Source: Epilithonimonas bovis DSM 19482 (lineage in GTDB: Bacteria > Bacteroidota > Bacteroidia > Flavobacteriales > Weeksellaceae). From it: a stretch of DNA of 64,000 nt. The DNA is taken from NCBI RefSeq assembly GCF_900108115.1, contig NZ_FTPU01000002.1:1-64000 (forward strand). The letters are read 5' to 3'. Position numbers and translations under genes: made by a program. The stretch's first letter is position 1; every line of letters begins with the position of its first letter. The notes below the pieces were generated by a model. The model worked only from the letters and a program-made list of their open reading frames with translations, did not search any database and had not been told where the DNA came from. Below are positions 52,477-61,102 of the stretch, piece by piece.

Positions 52477-53433
52477 TCATTCCCACTCCAAAAGTCTTCT
52501 TTCGCCTTCAATTTTTTTGGTTTCGGAAATATCTTGAGACATCTCAATCACCCCTCGGTAATTTTTTTCGGAATCCCGAACTGCAAAATATCTCACATAA
52601 ATCAGTTTATCCCGATAATTGAACCAAAACGAAGCTTCATTCTGTGTGCCTTTTCGAAATTCTTCCAAAATTTTCAAAACGGTATCTACACTTTTCGGTG
52701 GATGGCAAAAACGCACTTCTCTACCGATGATTCCTGCACTTCTCGGGAAAACGCGCTCTTCGCCTCGGTTATAGAAAATAACCCGGTCATTTTCATCAAC
52801 ATAGGTCAAATCGAGTGGCAAAGTTCTAAACAAAAGATTGACTTGCTCAATCGTCATATAACCTTCGTCAAAATGTGATGCATTTTCATCATAAACCACG
52901 TCAGTTCTCACAGTGGTGTCTTCCGAAGGATGTACATATTGGCTTTCTTCGGGATATTTTGCAGGCGATTCGCTCAGCATCCAGCCGATTTCATCTTCGC
53001 CCTCACGCATTTTTATCCATTCTTCGTCTGTAAGAATATCCATTGCATTTGGGAACAAAACCCGTTTTTCAACATCCATCAGGTTTTTCAAATTCTGACC
53101 AGCGTATTCTACATTTTGTTTGGCGGAATCTAAATCTTTTTCATCAATATTCTTTCTAATAATTCTAAAAATATCCCGAATCGTATCGTGGAAAGACCAC
53201 ATATTTCGGGAAGGTCCTGTCCAGCCTTTTTGTTCTAAAAACGGAAACAGCTGATTTTCTTTTCTTTCAAATCGTCTTTCTACCGTCGCTAAATGATTAA
53301 ACAGATTATAAAATTTCTGAAATTCTTCGTTAGGATTTGTATTGGTAAGTTCTTCTAACAAAGAAATAATCAGCTCCTCTTCCACCAAATACGTATGAAC
53401 TGGATGCCCCGCCTTCAATTGATTTTTATCCAT
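52477..53433 (-). CDS. hemerythrin-like and PAS domain protein (DUF438-type)
   Basis: The 318-residue protein has a hemerythrin/DUF438-type N-terminal half (about 1-145: HPVHTYLVEEELI, HLATVERRFERKENQLFPFLEQ, FHDTIRDIFRI, DVEKRVLFPNAMDIL) and a C-terminal PAS domain (about 200-310: PLDLTYVDENDRVIFYNRG, VRFCHPPKSVDTVLKIL). Such proteins sense NO, oxygen or redox through di-iron and PAS parts. It has a promoter of its own with an NsrR-type box. Confidence 0.8.
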   Translation of the reverse strand: MDKNQLKAGHPVHTYLVEEELIISLLEELTNTNPNEEFQKFYNLFNHLATVERRFERKENQLFPFLEQKGWTGPSRNMWSFHDTIRDIFRIIRKNIDEKDLDSAKQNVEYAGQNLKNLMDVEKRVLFPNAMDILTDEEWIKMREGEDEIGWMLSESPAKYPEESQYVHPSEDTTVRTDVVYDENASHFDEGYMTIEQVNLLFRTLPLDLTYVDENDRVIFYNRGEERVFPRSAGIIGREVRFCHPPKSVDTVLKILEEFRKGTQNEASFWFNYRDKLIYVRYFAVRDSEKNYRGVIEMSQDISETKKIEGERRLLEWE

Positions 53434-53526
53434 TCTAATTTTAATAAAATATTAATATCTTTTTGTCTTTTATTTTAATAAAGAAAACCAAAGTGTTTTG
53501 GTTTTCTCTTTTCCTTTTTAGATTGA

Positions 53527-53534
53527 CAAATTTA
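53527..53534 (-). promoter_or_regulatory. -7 box (TAAATTTG) of the hemerythrin/PAS gene
   Basis: A minus-strand TAnnTTTG box; an NsrR-type box lies 13 bases further upstream. Confidence 0.5.
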
Positions 53535-53547
53535 AGGTTTGAAATTC

Positions 53548-53575
53548 AAATAAAAGATGTTTTAGTATTTTATTA
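53548..53575 (-). promoter_or_regulatory. NsrR-type box upstream of the hemerythrin/PAS gene
   Basis: AAATAAAAGAT-N6-GTATTTTATT, centred 27.5 bases upstream of the -7 box, the same distance as for the Rrf2 gene. A second half-site GTCTTTTATTT lies at 53466-53476. Confidence 0.65.
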
Positions 53576-53597
53576 ATCTGATATTAATCAGTTCAAA

Positions 53598-54503
53598 TTA
53601 ATGCTTCCCACCATTCAAAATTTTATAAATATGTAAAATCCCGGGAAACACTGCATCCATCGATTCTTCCGCGCCTTTTGTAGAACCGGGAAGTGCGATG
53701 ACCAAAGTGTCGCCAATCATTCCTGCAACGCTTCTGGAAAGCATAGAATATGGTGTACGCAATTGCCCGTAACTTCTGATGGCTTCGGCAACGCCAGGAA
53801 TTTCTCTGTCCAACAGCGGTCGTACAGCTTCCGGAGTGACATCACGTTTTGAAAGTCCGGTTCCGCCGGTAATCATAATTAATGAAATTCCGTTTTCGAT
53901 GTCAAATTTTATTTTGTTTTGAATTTCAGAAATTTCATCAGGAATGATGACATAATCGTTTATTGTTACACTATTCTTTTCTAAAGATGAAATAATGGCT
54001 TTCCCTGCCTTATCTTCTTTTTTTCCGGCAAAAATACTGTCTGAGCAAACAATCACAGAAGCATTAATTCTTTCTCCAGAATCTTTGAGGTCAGATTTCC
54101 CACCTTTTTTCTCGATGAGTCTGATGTTTCTTATTTCGATATTTTTATCAATCGGTTTCAGCATATCGTACATCGTCAAAGCCACTACAGAAGCCGAATG
54201 CATCGCTTCTACTTCTACTCCGGTTTTGTAAATGGTATGAATTTCAGATGTGATATAAACTTCCAGATTCCTGATTTCAAACTGAATTGAAGCATATTCG
54301 ACAGGAAGCGGATGACAATCGGGAATCATATCGCTGGTTTTTTTAGCGGCAAATAATCCTGCCGTTTTTGACATCTCGAAAACATTGCCCTTCGGAACAG
54401 AATTGTTGACAATCGCATCAATCGTTTCTTGTGAACTAACGCTCAGTACAGCCTCAGCCATAGCTTTTCTGAGGGTATTATTTTTATGAGTAATATTAAC
54501 CAT
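53598..54503 (-). CDS. moaCB: MoaC-MoaB/MogA fusion, molybdopterin synthesis
   Basis: From ATG 54503 (MVNITHKNNTLRKAMAEA) the protein has 301 residues. The N-terminal half is MoaC (about 1-150: AGLFAAKKTSDMIPDCHPLP, EAMHSASVVALTMYDMLKP, KKGGKSD), which forms cyclic pyranopterin phosphate with MoaA. The rest is a MoaB/MogA domain (about 155-300: SVIVCSDS, MITGGTGLSKRDVTPEA), which adenylates molybdopterin. The fusion is known in Bacteroidota. It is the last gene of the Moco gene row, 4 bases after moaE. Confidence 0.92.
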   Translation of the reverse strand: MVNITHKNNTLRKAMAEAVLSVSSQETIDAIVNNSVPKGNVFEMSKTAGLFAAKKTSDMIPDCHPLPVEYASIQFEIRNLEVYITSEIHTIYKTGVEVEAMHSASVVALTMYDMLKPIDKNIEIRNIRLIEKKGGKSDLKDSGERINASVIVCSDSIFAGKKEDKAGKAIISSLEKNSVTINDYVIIPDEISEIQNKIKFDIENGISLIMITGGTGLSKRDVTPEAVRPLLDREIPGVAEAIRSYGQLRTPYSMLSRSVAGMIGDTLVIALPGSTKGAEESMDAVFPGILHIYKILNGGKH

Positions 54504-54507
54504 ATAC

Positions 54508-54948
54508 TTATTGTTTATTTTCTTTCCAAGTGTGAGAGTTATCTTCCAGTATTTCTTTGCCCCATAAAGGAACTTCTTTCTTAATTCTATCAACCATTTC
54601 ATTACAGGCGTTGATGGCTTCCTTACGATGCGCAGCTGAAGTGAAAACGAAGAGGCAGATTTCACCCACCTTGATTTCCCCCAACGAATGGTAAATATGT
54701 GCACAGGTTAACCCATATTTTGCAATAATCTCTTCACGGATCTCATGTGCCTTTTCAAGAGCCATTTCTTTGTAAGCTGTAAAATGTATTGCTTGAACTT
54801 TTTTCTTGTCAATCATATCTTCGCGGATCTGACCAAGAAAAATACTGTGTCCGCCAATCGTGGTTTTGACCGTATGCTTGGTAATGCTTTCAGCAACGAA
54901 TATTGGATTGATAGGACCTTCGATAAAAATATCTTTGATTTTTTTCAT
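54508..54948 (-). CDS. moaE: molybdopterin synthase large subunit
   Basis: The 146-residue protein transfers sulfur to cyclic pyranopterin phosphate together with MoaD. Typical parts are GGHSIFLGQIREDM, ALEKAHEIREEIIAKYGL, AHIYHSLGEIKVGE and FTSAAHRKEAINACNEMVDRIKKEVPLWGKE. The catalytic Lys region KKEVPLWGKE is complete. It overlaps the MoeB gene by 4 bases. Confidence 0.95.
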   Translation of the reverse strand: MKKIKDIFIEGPINPIFVAESITKHTVKTTIGGHSIFLGQIREDMIDKKKVQAIHFTAYKEMALEKAHEIREEIIAKYGLTCAHIYHSLGEIKVGEICLFVFTSAAHRKEAINACNEMVDRIKKEVPLWGKEILEDNSHTWKENKQ

Positions 54949-56033
54949 TGTAAAATTGATTTTATGCCTGATTTAAAATGTTTTATTTCTTTATCCGGAA
55001 AATGACTTTTTAAAAGTTTTACCGCTTTCTGACTCCTGCTTCCTGAAACACATACAAAACAGATCGATGTATAGCCATTCAATCTTTCTAAATTTTCTTC
55101 AAGTGTGCCAAATGGAAGTTCTAAAATCTTCATTGCAGAAATTTTAGGCTGTTCGTCCTCTTCTCTTACATCGATCAAAATGCTTTTGTCATGATTTAAA
55201 AACGATTGAAGTTCTGAAAATGAATTTATTTCATCATTTTTATTAAGACTACAGAATTCTTCATAATCAAAATTTTGAAATTCTTCGATGGTTTTTGGTC
55301 CCGCTTTTTCTTGATTTTCATTAAATTTAATTTTCATTGATTGATAATTTTTGGTATTAAAAATCAGTAACTGATGAATCAAAGTCTCGGCTGAACCGCT
55401 TAATAACTTGATGACTTCATTCGCCTGAAAAGTTCCGATAACAGCCGAATGCGTAGGCAAAACTCCCGCTTCATTACAATTTGGAACTTCACTCTGATTG
55501 GGCGGAACCGGAAATAAATCTCTATAATTGGTCATTTGATCTTCCTTCTCCACATTGAAGACCGAAACCTGACCTTCATCTCGAAAAAGAGATGCATAGA
55601 CCAATGGTTTTTTCATCAAAGAGCAAGCGTCATTCAGCAAATATCGGGTTGCAAAATTATCGGTACAATCTGCGATAACGTCATAATTTTCAATTAAATG
55701 AATGACATTTTTGGTCGTTATTTTTTCATTAAAAATTTCAATTTCGGTTTCGGAATTTCTGTTTTTCAGATGTTTTTCGGCAACGATAACTTTGGGGAAA
55801 CCAATATCTTTTTCATCAAACAAAAACTGGCGATGTAGATTTTGAATTTCAACCACATCAAAATCTACAATCCCGATTTTCCCGATTCCCGAAGAAACCA
55901 AAATCTGAAGCGCAGGACAACCTAAACCTCCCGAACCAACCACCAACACAGAAGAATTCAACAATTTTTCTTGCGAAGAAATTCCAAAATCCGGAAGGAT
56001 GATTTGTCTGTTGTATCTTTCTAAATTCATCAT
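54945..56033 (-). CDS. moeB: MoeB/ThiF-type adenylyltransferase with rhodanese domain
   Basis: The 362-residue protein has a ThiF/MoeB domain (about 1-235: SSVLVVGSGGLGCPALQIL for ATP binding and NLHRQFLF with the Arg that activates the MoaD C-terminus) and a C-terminal rhodanese domain (about 260-360: DVREEDEQPK, with the loop CVSGSRSQKA carrying the likely active Cys). It adenylates and reloads MoaD with sulfur. The two zinc CxxC pairs of E. coli MoeB are not clearly seen. It starts 11 bases after moaD. Confidence 0.92.
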   Translation of the reverse strand: MMNLERYNRQIILPDFGISSQEKLLNSSVLVVGSGGLGCPALQILVSSGIGKIGIVDFDVVEIQNLHRQFLFDEKDIGFPKVIVAEKHLKNRNSETEIEIFNEKITTKNVIHLIENYDVIADCTDNFATRYLLNDACSLMKKPLVYASLFRDEGQVSVFNVEKEDQMTNYRDLFPVPPNQSEVPNCNEAGVLPTHSAVIGTFQANEVIKLLSGSAETLIHQLLIFNTKNYQSMKIKFNENQEKAGPKTIEEFQNFDYEEFCSLNKNDEINSFSELQSFLNHDKSILIDVREEDEQPKISAMKILELPFGTLEENLERLNGYTSICFVCVSGSRSQKAVKLLKSHFPDKEIKHFKSGIKSILQ

Positions 56034-56044
56034 AATTTTAAATT

Positions 56045-56278
56045 TTATCCTCCCGAATATGGCGGTAACAAGGCAATTTCTGATGATATGGAAATGATTT
56101 TGCTATCGTTTGCTTTCACGCCGTTTACGATAATTAAAAAAGTTGATTCTTTCAATTCCGGGAATTTTTCGAAGAGTTTTACTTTTAATTCTGAAACAGA
56201 CTTTACGTTTTCAGAATCCAAATCGTATTCGTTTCCGTGGAAAATATCGGCCAGTTTTCCAAATATTTTTAGTTTCAT
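56045..56278 (-). CDS. moaD: molybdopterin synthase small subunit
   Basis: The 77-residue beta-grasp protein ends ALLPPYSGG; the C-terminal Gly-Gly is thiocarboxylated and delivers sulfur. It overlaps mobA by 4 bases. Confidence 0.95.
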   Translation of the reverse strand: MKLKIFGKLADIFHGNEYDLDSENVKSVSELKVKLFEKFPELKESTFLIIVNGVKANDSKIISISSEIALLPPYSGG

Positions 56279-56841
56279 TTTAATTTAGATTTAATAATTT
56301 TTTCCGCAGTTTTAAAATTTTCCGGCGTATTTATATTTAAAAGTTGATGCTCAAAACTGTCTTCAAAATCTATGTAATGAGCGTTTTGTTGTTCCAGAAA
56401 GCTCGTCATTCTGAGGTTTCCGTTTTCGATGGTTTTCTTTAAATCATTCAGAATAGAAAAAGGATAAATGCCCACAACCGGATATATTTTTTCGCCAAAA
56501 CGCACGACATTAATTCTGTATTCTACTTTTTTTTGAAGAATATTTTCAATCAAATCCGAAGAAACGAAGGGCATATCGCAACTGCAAACAAAAATATCTT
56601 CCTGGCAAAATTCTAAGGCGGAGCGAATTCCACCCATCGGACCTTTTTGTGTTGTAACATCTTTAATAATGCCCTTCGAAATTGGATAATTTGAATGATT
56701 TCCTGAAATAAAAATCTCATCAAAAACAAAAGACAAATTATCGATAATGTGCTGTATCAAGGTTTTTCCGCCCAAAATCATCGAGGCTTTATCTTGTCCC
56801 ATTCTGGAGCTTTTGCCTCCTGCTAAAATGATGGCTTTCAT
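56275..56841 (-). CDS. mobA: molybdenum cofactor guanylyltransferase
   Basis: The 188-residue protein starts MKAIILAGGKSSRMGQDKAS, the nucleotide-binding loop of MobA, and has VCSCDMPFVSSDLI for the Mg/GTP site. It attaches GMP to molybdopterin, giving the bis-MGD form needed by DMSO reductase-family enzymes such as the nitrate reductase here. It starts 30 bases after the ModE-like gene. Confidence 0.93.
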   Translation of the reverse strand: MKAIILAGGKSSRMGQDKASMILGGKTLIQHIIDNLSFVFDEIFISGNHSNYPISKGIIKDVTTQKGPMGGIRSALEFCQEDIFVCSCDMPFVSSDLIENILQKKVEYRINVVRFGEKIYPVVGIYPFSILNDLKKTIENGNLRMTSFLEQQNAHYIDFEDSFEHQLLNINTPENFKTAEKIIKSKLK

Positions 56842-56871
56842 TTTTTTGATTTTATTTAAAATTTTTAAACA

Positions 56872-57198
56872 TCAAAAAATCTCATCTTCAGAAAATTTCA
56901 TAAAACATTCCTCGGCTGTTTTGAATTTTTCCACAATTTTTTTTCCGTAATCTGTGAGTGAACTTTTTCCACCGGATTTCCCACCTGCTTCTTTGATGAC
57001 GATTTCTTTGGACGAATTGGCGTTGATGTCCCGCACAATTCCCCACGCCTTTCGATACGGAATTTCCAAAATTTTTGAGGCTTCTGTGATGGAACCCAAC
57101 TCGTCAATTTGTTCTAAAAGTCGGGCTCTTCCGATGCCGATTTTCAGTCCGGATTCGGTTTCAATCCAGATTCTGCCTTTGATTTTCAGACTTTCCAT
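56872..57198 (-). CDS. ModE-type winged-helix regulator without Mop domain
   Basis: The 108-residue protein has the ModE N-terminal winged helix: GIGRARLLEQIDELGSITEA, then SKILEIPYRKAWGIVRDIN and AGGKSGGKSSLTDYGKKIVEKF. It lacks the C-terminal molybdate-binding Mop domains, so it may need another protein to sense molybdate. It overlaps moeA by 13 bases. It probably controls the Moco or mod genes. Confidence 0.85.
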   Translation of the reverse strand: MESLKIKGRIWIETESGLKIGIGRARLLEQIDELGSITEASKILEIPYRKAWGIVRDINANSSKEIVIKEAGGKSGGKSSLTDYGKKIVEKFKTAEECFMKFSEDEIF

Positions 57199-58382
57199 AT
57201 TTTGACTTTTTCTCCGATGTTGATTTCAGTTGCGCCTTCGGGAAACTCCACCAAACAGTTGGCTTGTGCTACAGAATCCATTTTATAAGATTCCTGTGCG
57301 TTGAGAATGAGCACTTTTCCTTTTGTGTAAAATGCTTTCAGAAACTGGGTTTGATCCTTGTTTTTCTTCTTTGCAAAAGATTCCGAAATGGCAAAATCTT
57401 GTTCTTCATCAAACTCTTTTCGTCCAAAACAACCGAGCAAAAACGGCTTCACATATTGATGATAGCAGGAAAAAACAGAAGCGGGATTTCCGGGCAACGC
57501 AAAAACAAATTTCTCTTCAAGTTTTCCGAAGTACAAAGGTTTTCCGGGTTTCTGTCTTATTTTATAAAATAATTCTGAAACACCTATTTTTTCCAAAGCC
57601 GGTTTCACATAATCATAATCTCCGACAGAAATCCCACCAGTAATTAATAAAATATCCACCGTTTCTAAGCCATTTTTTATAGCAGAAAAAGTTGCTTCTT
57701 CAGTATCTTCTACGTGATAGACGAACGAAAACTGATGATTGATTTCAGATAAAGCTGATTGAAGCGTGTACGTATTAGAATTGTAAATTTCGCCATCCAG
57801 AAGTGGTTTTCCTATTTCTACTAACTCATTTCCGGTATACAAAAGTCCTATATTTAATTTTTTGTAAACTCCTATTTTCTCAATTCCAAATCCTGCCAAA
57901 AACCCGATGACTGCGTGATTGACCAACGTATTTTCTTCAATTATTTTTGTTCCGACTTTGGTTTGAGAACCTTTCAAACGAATATTTTCACCTTTTGAAA
58001 TTTCATCATCATTAAATTGAATTCGGTCGACAATTCTGGTCGTTTTTTCCTGCATAATCACGGTATCGACACCATCAGGAATTTTTGCTCCCGTAAAAAT
58101 GCGCACGGCTTCTCCTCTATTCAAAACAAAATCGATTTTTGAAATCCCAGCTGGAATAATTTCAGTGACATTTAATTCTGAAAAATCTGCCAAATCATCA
58201 AATCGAAATCCATAACCATCCATCGCAGAATTGTCAAAAGACGGAACATCTAATGTTGCAAAAATCGGTTCTGAGGTGTAAGAACCTTGTGCTTCTAAAA
58301 TTGAGAGCGTCACTTTTTCTGTACGAAAAATTTGTGTTTCGATTATTTTTTTAGCTTCGGAAACGGAGATAAAATGGTTCAT
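57186..58382 (-). CDS. moeA: molybdopterin molybdotransferase
   Basis: From ATG 58382 the protein has 398 residues and inserts molybdate into molybdopterin. Motifs: PSFDNSAMDGYGF near the start, LLITGGISVGDYDYVKPALEK in the MoCF-type domain and FALPGNPASVFSCYHQYVKPFL. All expected parts are present. A longer start at 58490 would run across the end of the upstream gene, so I prefer the inner ATG (MNHFISVSEAKK). Confidence 0.94.
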   Translation of the reverse strand: MNHFISVSEAKKIIETQIFRTEKVTLSILEAQGSYTSEPIFATLDVPSFDNSAMDGYGFRFDDLADFSELNVTEIIPAGISKIDFVLNRGEAVRIFTGAKIPDGVDTVIMQEKTTRIVDRIQFNDDEISKGENIRLKGSQTKVGTKIIEENTLVNHAVIGFLAGFGIEKIGVYKKLNIGLLYTGNELVEIGKPLLDGEIYNSNTYTLQSALSEINHQFSFVYHVEDTEEATFSAIKNGLETVDILLITGGISVGDYDYVKPALEKIGVSELFYKIRQKPGKPLYFGKLEEKFVFALPGNPASVFSCYHQYVKPFLLGCFGRKEFDEEQDFAISESFAKKKNKDQTQFLKAFYTKGKVLILNAQESYKMDSVAQANCLVEFPEGATEINIGEKVKIWKV

Positions 58383-58453
58383 TTTTGATGAATGTTGAAT
58401 GTTTGATGATGGAAGATGGAAGTCTTTAAGGTAGTTTCTTACACAATTTCGAC

Positions 58454-59062
58454 TTATTTCACGCGGGTTACTTCGATGCTTTTCAGCCATTTTACGTGGC
58501 GCGGACCGGTTTTCGTATCGTTCAGACTTACAACAATCATTTCTCCTTTTTCTTTCAGCGGTTTTCCGTTTTGCTCAAATAATACATACGCTTTTTCACT
58601 AGTCGGATTGTTGAATAATTCTGCCCAGGAAAAGGTGGCTTTGTAATCATCTGAAGCTCTTGCAACGATGTAGAAATTGCGGTCTTTATGCTCTTGTTAT
58701 GCGATTTTTGCTTTTTCCAAAATGTCGGTTAGCAAAACTCCTTTTGTAGATTCTACGCTATCTTTGGTCAATCCTGTCTGGCAAACAATTTTGAAATCGT
58801 TGAGTTCTACGACTTTCATTTTTTTTAAAGAATCCACCGTTAAAGTCAATGGTGTTACGACATCCCCTGTTACTTTTATTTCTTTACTCACATATTTTAA
58901 GTCATCTTTCTCGTCGTGTTTGTGGTTTTCTTTTTCTTCAGAATGTTTTTGAGAAGTTTTTGCAGAATTATCCGTCGCTGGATTGGTTGCTTCAGATTTT
59001 TTGCATTGTAACATTGTGACTGCAATCATCACAATCGTAATCAAATTGGATAATTTTTTCAT
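58454..59062 (-). pseudogene. exported molybdopterin-dependent oxidoreductase-like protein with an in-frame stop
   Basis: The lipoprotein (VTMLQCKKSE) has a His/Lys/Glu-rich linker and then LTLTVDSLKKMKVVELNDFKIVCQ, the beta motif of sulfite oxidase-type small molybdopterin-binding proteins. At 58697 a TAA follows KIA, but the frame continues QEHKDRNFYIVARASDDYKA and GPRHVKWLKSIEVTRVK to a stop at 58454. Both halves are needed for the fold, so the gene is probably broken by a single base change, or the stop is read through. It lies between moaA and moeA. Confidence 0.75.
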
Positions 59063-59132
59063 TGGTAATTATTTATGAATTGTTTGAAATCTTATCGTTA
59101 TGTTTTTTTTATCCTATCGGTTGGTAAAATTT

Positions 59133-60131
59133 TTATCCGCCAATTTTTATCATACTTCTGTTGATGATTTTTTGGTTGTTTACATTTTCCATTTCGGAGA
59201 ATTGTCCGCCTTTTTCTTTATGTTTTTTGATGATTCCCAATTTGATCAGTTCAGTTAAACTTTCATTATTTCTGAAAGATTTTAACAAATCAAATTCATC
59301 TGCGCCGAAAAGACAATTTTTCATTTTTCCGTCGGATGTGATGCGGATTCGGTTACAACCAGCACAAAATGAGTTGCTCATTGTGGAAATCAAACCAAAA
59401 ACGCCCTTACTTTCTGCATCAATTCTGTATTTTCTTGACGTATCATTTTTATGGTCTTCCACCTTTTCGAAAGTGAAATGTTCTGAAACCAAAGTGAGCA
59501 TTTCGGAAATCGGAATGACTTTATTTTTCTCCCAAGAATTCCCTGTGAAAGGCATAAATTCTATAAACCTCAACTCAATCGGATAATGATGAGAAAGTGC
59601 GATGAATTCTGGGATCTCGTCTTCATTAAAACCTCGCATTACAACGACATTTAGTTTTACATTGAACCCACGTTTTATGCTTTCTTTGATATTGTCCCAA
59701 ACCGTTTGAAAAAGATCTCTTTTTGTAATATATTTAAACTTTTCACGGTCGAGAGAATCGATGCTGATGTTGAGATTTCTGACGCCACATTTCTTAAATA
59801 AATCAAAATATTTATGAAGCAAAACGCCGTTGGTTGTAATCCCAATACTCGCTCCCAACGTAGAAATTTGTTGAATAATGGTTTCAAAATCATTTCTTAC
59901 CAAAGGTTCGCCACCCGTAATTCTGATTTTATTGATATTAAATTGTTGCACAAAAATTTTAGAAATTTCGAAAATTTCCTGACTGTTCATCAACTCGATG
60001 GATGGTGTGCTTTTGAACGGTTCATCGGGCATACAATACAGACATCGGAAATTGCAACTATCGGTAATCGAGAGTCGGAGATAATCATGTTTTCGCCCGA
60101 AGGAATCGAGTAAATCAGTAGGCTTTGTCAT
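59133..60131 (-). CDS. moaA: GTP 3',8-cyclase
   Basis: From ATG 60131 the 332-residue radical SAM enzyme has the cluster CNFRCLYC at residues 26-33, the SAM-binding GGEP motif (RITGGEPLVRNDF), the C-terminal cluster with CAGCNRIRIT and CLFG, and ends SMIKIGG with the functional C-terminal Gly-Gly. It opens the Moco pathway from GTP. It overlaps the small upstream membrane gene by 17 bases. Confidence 0.96.
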   Translation of the reverse strand: MTKPTDLLDSFGRKHDYLRLSITDSCNFRCLYCMPDEPFKSTPSIELMNSQEIFEISKIFVQQFNINKIRITGGEPLVRNDFETIIQQISTLGASIGITTNGVLLHKYFDLFKKCGVRNLNISIDSLDREKFKYITKRDLFQTVWDNIKESIKRGFNVKLNVVVMRGFNEDEIPEFIALSHHYPIELRFIEFMPFTGNSWEKNKVIPISEMLTLVSEHFTFEKVEDHKNDTSRKYRIDAESKGVFGLISTMSNSFCAGCNRIRITSDGKMKNCLFGADEFDLLKSFRNNESLTELIKLGIIKKHKEKGGQFSEMENVNNQKIINRSMIKIGG

Positions 60132-60399
60132 CTTTTTCGGCTTCTGAATTTTTGATTTGTCCAGTCGGAATATCGGGTACATATCTCAAAAAGAAAATAG
60201 TACACAGAAATATAACAACAGAACCGATTGCGGAATACCACGCAAAATCGATATGTTCTTTGTCTAAAGCTTTGTTAATTGTTCCGAACAAAAGCCACAT
60301 CTGCATACTGACCAACAATATGTAAATGCTGATGATGGCAACCAACATTTCGTTGACGCGGAATGTTACTTTTTTGATGGGTTTCTTTCGTATTGACAT
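60115..60399 (-). CDS. small membrane protein with two helices (DUF6755-like)
   Basis: The 94-residue protein has helices at about 17-37 (LVAIISIYILLVSMQMWLLF) and 49-69 (SAIGSVVIFLCTIFFLRYV). It sits directly after the Rieske gene and before moaA, so it could be the anchor of the nitrate reductase complex. I recall DUF6755 in such clusters but without certainty. Confidence 0.55.
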   Translation of the reverse strand: MSIRKKPIKKVTFRVNEMLVAIISIYILLVSMQMWLLFGTINKALDKEHIDFAWYSAIGSVVIFLCTIFFLRYVPDIPTGQIKNSEAEKDDKAY

Positions 60400-60493
60400 T
60401 TTGTTATTTTTTAATTTATTTTGAACCGTCGAATTGTTGCAACCCGGCTTAACGGTAATCCTTTTTTCGTTGAGAAAAGCCTGTGCAAAAAAG

Positions 60494-60523
60494 ATTGACT
60501 TCCTCGAACCACTTTCGTAGGTC
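60494..60523. repeat. diverged copy of the IS-associated repeat
   Basis: ATTGACTTCCTCGAACC, ACTTTCG and TAGGTCT resemble TTGGCTTCGCCGAACC, ACTTCG and TTAGGTTT of the other copies, with several substitutions and a one-base shift. It lies in the intergenic gap 60400-60564. Confidence 0.5.
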
Positions 60524-60564
60524 TGGGAGTGAAATTGGAAATTGTTGCCTAAATAATCATCGTT

Positions 60565-61092
60565 CTATCCGTGGCCGTACGTTTCCTTGGCTTCTTTGAT
60601 GAAATCTGTCACGAAAATTTTATCATCTTTAATGACAACCGTTAATTGTGGAAGAGGTCTTGGTGGCGGACCTTGAATGACAGAACCATCGTCGGGGTTG
60701 AAAAAACCGTGATGACAAGGACATTCTATTACTTTTTCATCGTGATTGTATAGAACGGAACACGAAAGATGCGTGCATTTTTGCTCGAAAACCTTCCATT
60801 TGTCTTCGGCTAATCTGATAAGCATGTAAGGATTTCTGTGATCTTCGTTGATGTAGAAAGTCCGCATTCCTCCAATATTAAGGTCGGTGGTCAATCCCAC
60901 GAAATATTCGCCGAGTTTTTCTTCTTTTTTGAAATAATTAAACACCGGAATCGCCACATTTGCTAATGCTAAAGTCCCAGAAAAAAAGGCAATGAGTTTG
61001 ATGAATTCTTTGCGGGAAACGTAAGCTGCCTCTCGTTTTTTGATGGGGAAATCGGCTTTCCAGGCGGGGATTTTTTTATTATCTTCTGACAT
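60565..61092 (-). CDS. membrane-bound Rieske Fe-S protein
   Basis: The 175-residue protein has one N-terminal helix (EFIKLIAFFSGTLALANVAIP) and a Rieske [2Fe-2S] domain with CTHLSC and CPCHHG. It resembles QcrA-type proteins but is shorter. Its place between the Fe-S subunit and a small membrane protein suggests that it carries electrons from quinol to the nitrate reductase. A Tat-type start is not obvious. Confidence 0.9.
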   Translation of the reverse strand: MSEDNKKIPAWKADFPIKKREAAYVSRKEFIKLIAFFSGTLALANVAIPVFNYFKKEEKLGEYFVGLTTDLNIGGMRTFYINEDHRNPYMLIRLAEDKWKVFEQKCTHLSCSVLYNHDEKVIECPCHHGFFNPDDGSVIQGPPPRPLPQLTVVIKDDKIFVTDFIKEAKETYGHG

Positions 61093-61102
61093 AGTACTAT
61101 GA

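Noticed and set aside
53598-54704. Longer start of the MoaC-MoaB gene at 54704
   Set aside because: The extra 67 residues run antisense-like through the moaE end and do not resemble MoaC; the inner ATG fits the family start.
22703-59062. Stop-codon reassignment or programmed readthrough as an explanation for several in-frame stops
   Set aside because: TAA and TAG end all intact genes normally, and the lesions are mixed (TAA, TAG, frameshifts), which fits gene decay better.
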